In this document: in pieces, positions 44,001 to 53,100 of the stretch
Layout: the number at the start of each line of letters is the position of its first letter
Numbering within the stretch: the first letter of the stretch is position 1
Origin: a virus
Reading direction: 5' to 3' (one strand)
DNA: 64,000 nt
IMG/VR virus record: IMGVR_UViG_3300048672_001165
Span: 29,685-93,684 of that record
Made by a program: the position numbers and the translations under genes
The notes under the pieces: generated by a model
Database searches by the model: none
Seen by the model: the letters and a program-made list of their open reading frames with translations, nothing else
Told to the model about the DNA's origin: nothing

Positions 44001-47000
44001 TTGCGCCTATTTCCATATAGCGCATTCCTAGCACTAGCAGCTTTTTCACGAGCTGCTTTAGCACGCCTTCTGAGGTCAGACAAAGAGCCGTCTTTGACGC
44101 CGTCCCCATCTGAGTCGCCGGCGACCTTAGCGCTATTAGGTAGACGACTATCGAGGATGTTGCGGATATCAGACAGGAGATCTACACTCTCCATAGAGGC
44201 AAGGTAGGTGCCGTCTTTATGAGAGTCAATACCCAACATACCTTTCACACCACGACCTATCGTGCGGCCAATTCTTTTTGCACCACCCCACAGAGCACCT
44301 GCAAAGCGCTTAGACAGCTTCCAAGCTGCCTTGGTGGTGTTCATGACGAGTTTACCTGTGCCCTTGATCAAGCTGCCGATACCGGCGAGTGCTTTAAGGG
44401 CAGGGCTGCGAATGGGTCGACCTTGTACGTCAGTAATACCTTTGCGTAGTTGGTCTAGTGAGAGAACAACGTTACCGTCGTCATCTACCACAACACCATT
44501 GATTTGTGTTGGTCTGGTGATGGTCGTACCATCTTTCTTCAAATGGTAACCGCCATTCTTCATGACAGTGGCCAGTAGAGCAGGATCTTCTTCGCCACGG
44601 ACATAGATGTCAGTAGGCTTATCAAAGAAGTTGTAAAGCCCTGCACCCATCTTACCTATGGTGCGAAAAGCACTTCGCACCATGCGACCTTGCATACCCA
44701 GAAGCGGTTTGAGGACATTTCGACCATAAGCACCTACGCCGCGTAAGAACTTACGCATGCCCTTGGTCACCAGTTTGACCATCTTGCCTAGAGCACCTCG
44801 GGTATAGAGCTTATCAACTTCATCCGCACTGATGACCGTATTGCCGTCTCGGTCTTTGAGCACACCAATGATTTCATCTTGGTGATAAATCGCTCTACCC
44901 GACTCAGTGACATAGACGCCTTGCTTGATGTGTTTAGCTTTCAAACGGACAATCGGGTCGCCTTCAACGTACACGTCTTTGACGCCTGTGACCATGTCTT
45001 TAGCTTTACCGCCCAGCCAAGCAGCACCCTGCCCAGCGCGTGCTAGGTTACGTCCGCTCATTTCAGCAGACTTCTTGAAGATAGTCCCAAACAGAGATAA
45101 AGGCTTAGCCAATCCCCACTTGAAACCAACACGTCCAATGTTGTAAGCTTGGCGAATCAGTGAAGGGTTACTTCCCACTTGAATACCATTGAGCAGCTGA
45201 GCATCAATCGACGCAAGATGCTGCAAAGCCTCCATCATCATCTGTTCCATAGAAGCGCCTTGCTCTTCAGAGCCAGCTGCTCTGGGAGGTACTTCAGCAC
45301 CCGCAGCACGAGGTGTATTACCCGTAGGTGTGCCGTTCTCAGACAAGACGTTAGCGTCTTCAGCGCCGTCTAGGAGACTGCTCATGACAGAGAGTCTTCC
45401 TTCACGGTCTCGCACGAGAGGCAGAACACCTTGACGCTCACCGCCCAGTCCAAGCAGCTGTACACCGCCGTCGTCTACAGGAACAATAGCTTCTTGACCT
45501 GCTTCGCCAGCAACAGCTTCCTTGATCCGGTTACCGACCTTCATCAAGAACTTCTTAGGTCTATCCAGAATAGCCTTGTTAAACAGACCGCCCTTAGCAA
45601 AGTGAGGAACGTTCTCTTCTGAAGGAGGAGCACCATCATCGCTCCCACCATTAGGGATTTGACCATCGCCTAAGCGACGCTTGAGGTTATCCAGTTGCTT
45701 TTGAGCAGCGCTGTCAAGTCGACCAGACAGGTCATTGTAAATCTGATCCATCTTACCAGGATCAAACTGACCATCAGTCATGACAGCATCTTGAATCTTT
45801 TTGAGTTCGTTATCTTTAAACTCTTTGATGCGCTTATCTGCTTTCAATCCAAGAATCTTGATGATGTTGAATGCTTTGGTTTGTGAAAGCTGGTTACCAA
45901 GCGAGTTGACATTATCACGAGCAGAATCCCGTGCTATATCAACCGCATCCCGAACAATGTCAGAAGGCTCTCTACCTGAGTCTCTTTGGTCTTTCCACCA
46001 CTTCTTGACATCACCTACTTTGTTTTTGAGCTTTTCCCACTTCTTACCTAGAAACTTCTTAAGGTCATCTGGGTTTTCAATCTTGTTGATCATGTCCATG
46101 ATGGAGCCTGACACAAAGTCAGCCCCCTTAGCCAGCTTACCCGTGAGACCTGAGAAAGCCTCATCCATACTGGTGCCTTCAGCGTTCAAGATCTCGTCGT
46201 AGGTGCTACCTAGGAAACGACGACCTAGTCGCTCCACATGAGTCTGTCTCATTGGGCCTACAAACTGCCCTTCTGGGTAAGCAGTGCTGTCTGCTTCAGG
46301 CTGTGCAGGCTTAGGCTTTTCACGCTCTTTGTAGCCGCTCTTGAGGTACTCCTCTAGCATGGCGTTCTTATCGATCGAGCGACCATCAGCAGACAAAGCG
46401 TTCATGCCTTGCAACGCTTCTTGCTGACCGGCGTACGCGTATTTTTGTACACGGTCTTCCGTGTTACCAATCAAGCCTGGGATGTTCTTGAAGTCGTTGA
46501 TCGCCACAGACAACAAGTCTTGAGGGATATCTTTGAAGAAGTTAGCCATCAAAGCAGCAGCTTCTTCAGCACCTTCTTTGTCTTTGTACTTACTGGTTTT
46601 ACCAAAGTTTTCAGCGCTGAACGTGCGGTTATTACTACCGTAACGAGCCAGCTGATTCTTCAGCGCTTTACGCCCCGCAGGACTCAGCGCGTCACCGCCA
46701 AAGTCACTGACCATTTGATCCAGGTGTTGATGTAAAGCATCTTTACTACCTTGACCATAGACTTCAGATTCTATTTTCTTTGTAAGCTTCTTTTGCTCCA
46801 TGAACTTACCCGAGTCGTAGTCGTACGTGACTAAATCAACTTTCTCGGTTCGTAAACGCATGCGCGTTTGTTCACGAAGGATACGTGCCAGATAACCAGG
46901 GATCACTTCCGTGATGGATCGCTCAGCCTTGTTACTGTACGTGGCTGGGTCTCCTAGGTTATTCAAGTCGTTTTTCTTGACTTCCGTTCTGGTTTGAGGA

Positions 47001-48268
47001 GGTAGCAGTAGACCCGCTACTCCTCTGAACAAGTTAGAGAACAACCCATCGTCGTAGTTGTCCTTATTGTTCATACGAAACTCATTGAGCTTAGCGGGCA
47101 TTTCAGCAATACGGTTGCTGAGCATATACCCTAGCTCTTTGGTCTTCTCGCTTTTGTCAATGACGTTTTTCTTGACAAACTTGCCCACGCCTCGGCCTGC
47201 TTTTTGGACAATACTTTCACCCAGCATGTTGCCTGCAATCTCTTCAGCAGAACCTTGTCCGCCGTTGATCATCTCAGCAAACTGCTCTGCAGCACCCAGG
47301 CCTTCTTGCATGCCAGACTTCAAGGACTTAGCCGCCCTGCCGACTTGCACGGAGAGGTTCTTCATGACGCGTTCCATATAGTCGCGTCCGCCACCGAAGA
47401 GGTTATTGCCAATGGCTTCAGTGAACTTCTTCTTTTGGAACTCTTTCAAGAACTCCGCGTTAGTTTGCTTGACATACTCAGGCAGACCTGTGTTTTTCTT
47501 AATGTCAGCAAGAGTTTCACCTTGCAGCTGCAGCGTGGTGCGCAGCGTTTGCAAGATGTCTTGCTGAGCAAAGAGCTGGCGGTACTGCAGCTCTAGGTTT
47601 TTCTTTTTGTAGTTGAGGTCAATTGTGGTCTGGTACTTCTGCATACGGTCTAGTGCCATAGCAGAGCGGTTACTCAGATCGATTTGAGCTTGATAGCGCT
47701 TGGTGTCAACACCCGCTTTCAGAGCTTCTTTATTGGCTGTTTCTTTTCTCTCAGCTTCGTGCTGATCCGCTTGCATGGAAAACAGCTCAGCCATTTGGCT
47801 AGAGAGCATAGACTCTCTTTGCTGTTCAACATTTTGGTTGAAAAGATTACCACTTTTCTCAGCTTCAATTTCTTCTCGCCACTCATTGAGCGTGTCCTTG
47901 AAGATGCTACCAATGGTAGAATCTTTCGGGAACATCTTAGTGACGGTTTTCTTGAAAGAGCTGATGGCGGGTTTCAGCTCCTTAGCCGTTGACTCATAAA
48001 GGTCTTTAGCGCGGGTAAGGGCTTCAGAGCCCGCATCCAGCGTATCGCCATAACCTTTAGGGAAAACATCACGAGTCAGACTACGCAGGTAGTCGCTGTC
48101 TTTGAGGCCTTCTTTCAGACCTTCTACAGCGCCGTCTTTGAACTTGATAGAGGGTTTGCGATTATCTCTAGGCGGCTCCATATCGAAGTCGAAGAAATCA
48201 TCATCCAGCCCACTGTCTAAACCAAAGTCATCATCCCAATCGTCTTTGACTTTTCTATTTTTAGCCAT
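41072..48268 (-). CDS. Tape-measure protein with lytic transglycosylase domain
   Basis: The ATG at 48268 has AAGGAG six bases upstream; the product is 2398 residues. The N-terminus is acidic, then about 900 residues are helical and Gln/Lys-rich. A GEAGQEAIVPV motif near residue 925 is typical of tape-measure proteins. Two related repeats (DVYVEGDP...DGNTVIS and DIYVRGEEDP...DGNVVLS) lie near residues 1090 and 1215. An Ala/Gly-rich hydrophobic region spans about 1445-1550. Residues about 2060-2160 hold a soluble-lytic-transglycosylase (SLT) domain with ALESDFNPNAKAGTSSAKGLYQF, Glu likely catalytic, for local cell-wall digestion during injection. The protein sets tail length inside the tube. 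Confidence 0.85.
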   Translation of the reverse strand: MAKNRKVKDDWDDDFGLDSGLDDDFFDFDMEPPRDNRKPSIKFKDGAVEGLKEGLKDSDYLRSLTRDVFPKGYGDTLDAGSEALTRAKDLYESTAKELKPAISSFKKTVTKMFPKDSTIGSIFKDTLNEWREEIEAEKSGNLFNQNVEQQRESMLSSQMAELFSMQADQHEAERKETANKEALKAGVDTKRYQAQIDLSNRSAMALDRMQKYQTTIDLNYKKKNLELQYRQLFAQQDILQTLRTTLQLQGETLADIKKNTGLPEYVKQTNAEFLKEFQKKKFTEAIGNNLFGGGRDYMERVMKNLSVQVGRAAKSLKSGMQEGLGAAEQFAEMINGGQGSAEEIAGNMLGESIVQKAGRGVGKFVKKNVIDKSEKTKELGYMLSNRIAEMPAKLNEFRMNNKDNYDDGLFSNLFRGVAGLLLPPQTRTEVKKNDLNNLGDPATYSNKAERSITEVIPGYLARILREQTRMRLRTEKVDLVTYDYDSGKFMEQKKLTKKIESEVYGQGSKDALHQHLDQMVSDFGGDALSPAGRKALKNQLARYGSNNRTFSAENFGKTSKYKDKEGAEEAAALMANFFKDIPQDLLSVAINDFKNIPGLIGNTEDRVQKYAYAGQQEALQGMNALSADGRSIDKNAMLEEYLKSGYKEREKPKPAQPEADSTAYPEGQFVGPMRQTHVERLGRRFLGSTYDEILNAEGTSMDEAFSGLTGKLAKGADFVSGSIMDMINKIENPDDLKKFLGKKWEKLKNKVGDVKKWWKDQRDSGREPSDIVRDAVDIARDSARDNVNSLGNQLSQTKAFNIIKILGLKADKRIKEFKDNELKKIQDAVMTDGQFDPGKMDQIYNDLSGRLDSAAQKQLDNLKRRLGDGQIPNGGSDDGAPPSEENVPHFAKGGLFNKAILDRPKKFLMKVGNRIKEAVAGEAGQEAIVPVDDGGVQLLGLGGERQGVLPLVRDREGRLSVMSSLLDGAEDANVLSENGTPTGNTPRAAGAEVPPRAAGSEEQGASMEQMMMEALQHLASIDAQLLNGIQVGSNPSLIRQAYNIGRVGFKWGLAKPLSLFGTIFKKSAEMSGRNLARAGQGAAWLGGKAKDMVTGVKDVYVEGDPIVRLKAKHIKQGVYVTESGRAIYHQDEIIGVLKDRDGNTVISADEVDKLYTRGALGKMVKLVTKGMRKFLRGVGAYGRNVLKPLLGMQGRMVRSAFRTIGKMGAGLYNFFDKPTDIYVRGEEDPALLATVMKNGGYHLKKDGTTITRPTQINGVVVDDDGNVVLSLDQLRKGITDVQGRPIRSPALKALAGIGSLIKGTGKLVMNTTKAAWKLSKRFAGALWGGAKRIGRTIGRGVKGMLGIDSHKDGTYLASMESVDLLSDIRNILDSRLPNSAKVAGDSDGDGVKDGSLSDLRRRAKAAREKAASARNALYGNRRNKSGKKEDSSLLGGIGDLLTGLKGLFSGGNLLKTAGSLLGMGGLSTAATAATGAAAGTAAAGTAAAGTAAAATTAATAGGLGVGGMLATAGGTALAALTSPITLGVAAAALLGYGAYKAYKYVQNNPGPFDEIRMSQYGFITTDHSLFGKVRTLENMIDPTVKLGPEGASFDAGKINLKEAMEIFGLNNENKTHTGWFLGWFQNRFKPVYLNSIAIYNHFNGGKNSTDTSLIKKTDWPDVYKAVKFESGPYSYLTLPNGDSAVKRDVVDAVYASVKRSYNIPDEKTDKFSPLATKGSALDVPKKDVQTQVKVAEKETRSVAASTQRQVAKEVLGTAAKSASMVAASKPAVIDTQLLQALKGKQDELGSLQKETADLLNSLDLKLSSMKGKLSAIDAARYKAYGLTTLDPDKVAMMAALENELSKFIDWSKGPEAVKDVELTAKMTLALHQQFPWILFGNNDETVAVRNWFRTRFLYIYLVYHYGLIKRGKNATDDGSALKPSEQVEIIKLFQGSNVWSIEYNPFDEYAINSDSTSLNENINFLQDLDKTKALVEEKKAQAETVKKDISTLKSSVDAQKTAASSPVAASTAPTSSFTGPVGTSAAPSSITAPTGGSSVSASTVDVPAKPELMGDFKATGKEDVKKIVTDAANIVGVDPSIAMSTVALESDFNPNAKAGTSSAKGLYQFIDSTWKNMAQKYGPRYGYDPKELNPLDPQHSALMGAHFIKENVSYMAQKTGDPNVTATDTYAAHFLGPAGAAQLINAVDRNPGMSAPDLMPGPAAANKPIFYNGNTPRSVSEVYQVLDKKVVGKARQFGINTKADSSVKVEKVAKDTYSPSMIASNNTATPTPRSRLDSGTPGMNQAIYKPAPAAEMRSTARADTPISSSAVSAMARSNASTGGIDLSKTENLLTQQLQIQTKILEIMQLMSGQAPQKGGTNDNQPTPAPSPMEQASVTQSGSTTYAMPKLPVSMRRAA

Positions 48269-48444
48269 CAAAGGCTCCTTTGAAAAAGAGTTGGATTACC
48301 TATACAAACAAAGAAAAGTACTATAAAAAGTAACTCATTTCATGGCCAGTCTCTTTGGACTCATTATAAGAAAACATTTTAGTACAAGCGCCAGCAATCG
48401 AGTGAGCATTTTTCAATACGTTTTTTATTGTGAGAAGAGAATTT
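48269..48444. promoter_or_regulatory. Divergent region between tape measure and RNA polymerase genes
   Basis: This AT-rich gap of about 176 bases separates divergent genes and should hold promoters in both directions. ACTATAAAAAGTAAC near 48320 and CATTATAAGAAAAC near 48362 are TATAAT-like. No shared consensus with other upstream regions could be fixed. Confidence 0.4.
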
Positions 48445-50082
48445 ATGGACTTGAAGCCTTTCAATATTGATTTGCTGGTGATCACGGATGAGATCGCTAA
48501 GCTTGTTAACCCTGTGACGTCAACTGACATCTTTGAAGGTGTCACCAAGAACTTGAATAAAGACGGCCTGTACTCCCAAGAGATTTTTGGTGTACGTGGC
48601 TCGGATGTGCGCTACAAGAAGTTCTCCTATATTCAGTTGGGTGCACCTGTGCTGCACCCTCTGGTGTATAAGACACTTCTAAAGATGAAAGGGTTTTACG
48701 GCGACGTCTTTGCAGGTAAAGCTTACGCTAAAGTCGATAAGCTCACCAAAGATTTGGTACCTTGTCCACCTGAAGAAGGTGAGACGGGCTATGACTTTAT
48801 GTTCAAAGTCTGGCCTACGCTGGTGTTTCCTGAGAATGACTCCCAGCAACGTCAAGAAAACATTGACTTCCTTACCAAGTATAAAGGCAAGCACGTGCTC
48901 CAGCGTTGCTACGTGCTGCCTGCAGGCTACCGGGACGTTGAAGTCGATGACCAGGGTCGTGAGAGCAGTGATGATATCAATAGCTTTTACTATAAGCTCA
49001 TTGCAATTTCACGAACCATTGCAGAACCCATTTTTAAGACAAACCCTGAAGTCTATAACCAGCAGCGACTGTCTCTACAGAACACGCTCCTAGACTTGTT
49101 TGACTACGTTCTTAATATCTTGGACGGCAAGAACGGTTTGATCATGAGTAAGTGGGCAGCTCGACACATTGCTGACTCCACCCGAAACGTGATCACGTCC
49201 ATGCGCGCATATACGGCAGATCTGGATGGCCCTGAGTCCATCAGCATCAATACCGCATTCATGGGCGTACACCAGTTCATGCGCTCTTTGCTGCCAGTGA
49301 CCTGTCACCGTTTGATGACTGGTTTTTTGTCAACAGTGTTCAGTACAGCAACTGCTCCTGCACTGCTGACGGATAAGAAAACACTCAAGAGTGCTCGTAC
49401 GAATGTAAGCCCTTATGTCTTTGACAGATGGATGACGGTGGAAGGGCTCACCAAGCTCATTGCCAAGTATGGTGAGCCAACCATTCGAAATGAGCCTATC
49501 ATGATTGGTAACTATTATCTTGGGCTACTCTATAGAGGTCCAGATCAAACCTTCAAGTTGATTCACGGCGTCGATGAGCTACCTGAAGGGCGTCTGCCTG
49601 AACACTGCTCACCAATCACGTATACGGAACTTTTCTATCTGACCATGTATCCGACGTCAGAAAAGTATCCGTTTTTCACAACGCGTTATCCAGTTGCTTC
49701 TGACCGCTCTATCCGACCTGTGCTGGGCTGCCTTGTCCCCACAGTGATGACAGAAGTCAGGCAAGAGTTAGACGGCGTGTGGCGGCCTTTTGAAGGTCCT
49801 GACTATACAGCGGTGCGTTTCCCCATGATAGGGTCTGAGACGTTCAACTCCATGGCCCCGCACAGCAGCTCACTGGTCATGCACGAGGCCGACTTTGACG
49901 GCGACACCATGTCAGCTGTCCCAGTCATGACTGATGAATCGGTTGCTGAAGTCACTGATCTTTTCAATGACAGGTCGTTCTATATCGGCCCTGATGGCGA
50001 TTGGCGCCACGACTACATGACCGACACCATTGCATTTGTGTTCTACAACTTCACAGGTCCTCGCACGCCTAAGGCGGCATAA
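48445..50082 (+). CDS. RNA polymerase beta'-like subunit, N-terminal half
   Basis: Starting at the ATG at 48445 (an upstream in-frame GTG at 48430 is less likely) gives 545 residues. An ADFDGD motif, the catalytic metal-binding centre of multisubunit polymerases, lies near residue 480 in HEADFDGDTMSAVPV. NLNKDGLYSQEIFG and YIQLGAPVLHP near the start match beta' zinc-ribbon/clamp-border segments. The protein ends just after the active-site barrel; the bridge helix and trigger loop half of beta' is absent and not seen elsewhere in the window. Phage enzymes of this kind transcribe phage promoters independently of the host polymerase. Confidence 0.88.
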   Translation: MDLKPFNIDLLVITDEIAKLVNPVTSTDIFEGVTKNLNKDGLYSQEIFGVRGSDVRYKKFSYIQLGAPVLHPLVYKTLLKMKGFYGDVFAGKAYAKVDKLTKDLVPCPPEEGETGYDFMFKVWPTLVFPENDSQQRQENIDFLTKYKGKHVLQRCYVLPAGYRDVEVDDQGRESSDDINSFYYKLIAISRTIAEPIFKTNPEVYNQQRLSLQNTLLDLFDYVLNILDGKNGLIMSKWAARHIADSTRNVITSMRAYTADLDGPESISINTAFMGVHQFMRSLLPVTCHRLMTGFLSTVFSTATAPALLTDKKTLKSARTNVSPYVFDRWMTVEGLTKLIAKYGEPTIRNEPIMIGNYYLGLLYRGPDQTFKLIHGVDELPEGRLPEHCSPITYTELFYLTMYPTSEKYPFFTTRYPVASDRSIRPVLGCLVPTVMTEVRQELDGVWRPFEGPDYTAVRFPMIGSETFNSMAPHSSSLVMHEADFDGDTMSAVPVMTDESVAEVTDLFNDRSFYIGPDGDWRHDYMTDTIAFVFYNFTGPRTPKAA

Positions 50083-50092
50083 AAGCTTTTCC

Positions 50093-50126
50093 TTGTAGAG
50101 TAGGCTAAAAAGAGCCTACTCTACAA
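50093..50126 (+). terminator. Stem-loop between the beta' and beta genes
   Basis: A 14-bp stem TTGTAGAGTAGGCT / AGCCTACTCTACAA encloses a loop of six bases. The downstream T-run is weak (CTTCTTATTT). It follows a GGCGGCATAAAA element at the stop codon. Confidence 0.7.
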
Positions 50127-50159
50127 ACCTTCTTATTTAGCTTATTGATTTTTCTACTC

Positions 50160-53100
50160 ATGAAAAAAGCACAAGTCGTTCAACACGAAATGCGAAACAT
50201 GAACTTTACGCAGTATATGCTGAAATACGGCATCCGTACGGCGCAACAGATCATCGACCCCAAACTTCGAGATCAGAGTGTCTTTGCTCTGCCCCAGCAT
50301 AGTGTCTACCACCATCTGGACTATACGGGCATTTCATTAGGCCCCGCTGCTAGCCACTTTGTTTTTGCAGGCTATACCAAGAGCATCTACTTTGCTAACG
50401 TGACGGAACTCACCAGTCATGAAGGCATGCCTCGTAAGGCCATCACGAACACCAGCTCACTAGAGCGTGAAATCAAATCGAAGAACTTGAGACTTCGCAC
50501 TGCAGTAGACATCTCTGCGGTCGTCAGGGATGGCAATACCCTTCTCATGTTCAACTACAACTTGATTGCTCGCATCTATAGATATACCCGTAGTACCTTT
50601 GCCACCTACTACGCTTGGTACAACACATTTTCCACCATGGTTGATAAAATGGTGGAAGTGGCTAACATCACGGATAACCACCAGTTCATGTTAGCGTATG
50701 TGCCTTCTATGGTGCCGAGTAAGACGCAGTTTGACAAAGCGGCTTTGCGTTTTGATAACGCAGCACTGGCTGTGTTCAAAGAACCTAAAGCGTTCATGGC
50801 GCTTGACATGTGGAAGTGGTTGGGAGAAAACCGCCAATCCTCTATCCTGTCTAAGATCCCTGAGAAAAAACTCAAGCTCATCAACTTGGTGTTTGTAGAA
50901 AACGGCAAGTGGACCATTCTCAATTTGGGTTTCCTGAATTCTTTCCGTCGACCTGACGACCAAAAGAAATGGGAAAGTGAAGAGCTGGGTGAAAACGCAG
51001 GGCTTTCTCCTTCTGATGTGCAAAAACGTTTCCTCATGATGCTGATGGGCGTCATGTCTGCTCGCACTGTGATTGCAGTCGACGAGTCTGATGTGCAAGG
51101 CGCCCACATCGACAAGATTGCTCAAGATGAGCTGATGAAGTCTGGCGATGAGCATAACGCCGTACAGGATGTTATTGCTGAGCAGATTGATGAAGATGCG
51201 GATGAGCGTGTAGAAACGGAAGCTGAAAAAGCCATTCGCATTGAGCAAGAAAACAAACACATTGATTCTACTTTGAGTCAGCTTGAAGAAATTGGTGCTC
51301 GCCAAGAAGAAGGCGAGACTCAAGCACCTACTGTGTCAGAAGTCCTGCAAGCTAAAGCGGGAGACCATATGGACATGGTGCAAAGCAGGCTCGATACACT
51401 AGCCGATCAAAACATCTTGACGGCTGCTGAGTATAAACGCATGATGGCAATTGCTGCTAAAGTAAAAACAATTCCTGCGCCAGACGGCAGCGCTAGTTTG
51501 GATGACTACAGGAAAGTCAACCTGAATGATTTGGCAATCGACTATACCAAAGACCAGTACGTGGACAACGTAGCGGTGGTGGATAAGTCAATGCTGAAAA
51601 GCAGCATCCAAGACTTTGATGAAGTCTATCAGAAAAAAGCACTGGATAAGCACATTGCAGCCATGTGTGTTCAACTTAACCGAGGCGGCTATCTGGTCAC
51701 CGATTATAAGGTAGAAACCAACGCCAGTGCGCTTGGTGTCGAAAAGAACTACGCTTTGAGTATCCAACCTATCGAGGGTGCTCCCAGCACGATTCGTTTC
51801 AAATTGCCTGTACTTAATAAAGACGGCAGCTTTACCACCAATGGGACCAACTACCGACTGTCTAAACAGTTTGGTGATATCCCTATTCGCAAGATTTCAC
51901 CAGAAGAGGTCGCGCTTTCTAGCTACTACGGCAAGTGCTTTGTGCAGCGTGGTCGAAAGAACGCCTATAATGCCACTAACTGGTATCAAAACCAAATCAC
52001 GGCTCAAGCACTCGATGAGTCTGGTGCGTCCACCATCAAAACCATTATCCCTGGTAATGTCTTTGATAAAGATAAAGCCTATCCCAAAGACTACACTGCC
52101 ATTGCTCAAAACTTCAAGTCGATTGAGACTGCTGAGACTAACCACTACTTCAGCCTAGAAGAAGCTTCTAGCGTCTTTGGTAAAGAAGTGGTGAATACTT
52201 ATTACAAGAACGGCAGTTGTGTATTGGCGGTCACCAAAAAAGGCGTCATCTATATCGACAAAGAAAATGCAGTTTGCCTGGACGACAGTGACGGCACCCA
52301 TGTGTTAGGTCCTGTCTATGACTACTTCAAACTCGACGGTGCTCCGCCGATTGAGTTTGCTGAACTGAGCGTCTTTGGTCAGAGTATCCCGCTTGGGCTG
52401 ATCTTTGGTTATTACATAGGCTTGTCTGCTCTGATTAAGATGTTGGGTGCAGAAGTCCAGCGTTATCAAACTGGAACTCGTTTTCAGTTTGACGACAACA
52501 ACGACTTTAAGCTGACGTTTGAAGATGAGACTTTAGTCTTCAGTCGTTCTAACCGTTTAGCGGTATTGATCTTGGGCGGGTTTACAGAATACCACAAAGC
52601 CCTCAAGACGTACGGCTGTCACAACTTTGACCAGCGAGCGGTTTACGCCAACGTGCTGGAGAGTAAACAAATTGCTGTCAGATACTTGCGTGAACTCGAA
52701 CAAATGGATTCTTATTTCATTGATCCTATCACGCATGACATTTTAGAGTACATGAAAGAGCCCACCACTTGGCAAGGTCTTTTGGTCAGAGCGGCTCAGC
52801 TGCTGCTGGATGATAAGCATTACCATGAAATTGACATGCGCGGTATGCGCATCAAAGGTAATGAACGCATTGCTGGCGCAGTCTATACTGAACTCATGAG
52901 CAGTATTCGTGCTCACCATGGTCAGATGGGTAAGAGTAATAAGAAAGTGGAGATGAATCCGTATGCAGTTTGGAATTTGGTCACACAAGACCCTGCTAAA
53001 TTCCAACTCTCGGAAATCAATCCTGTTAAGAACCTTAAGGAAAGAGAAGCACTTACCTTTGCAGGTGAAGGTGGCCGTAGTAAAGACAGCTTAACAAGAG

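Noticed and set aside
43698-44207. Plus-strand Ala/Val/Pro-rich frame of about 170 codons
   Set aside because: It is opposite the Ala-rich segment of the tape-measure gene and its repeats are the complement of GCA/GCT runs.
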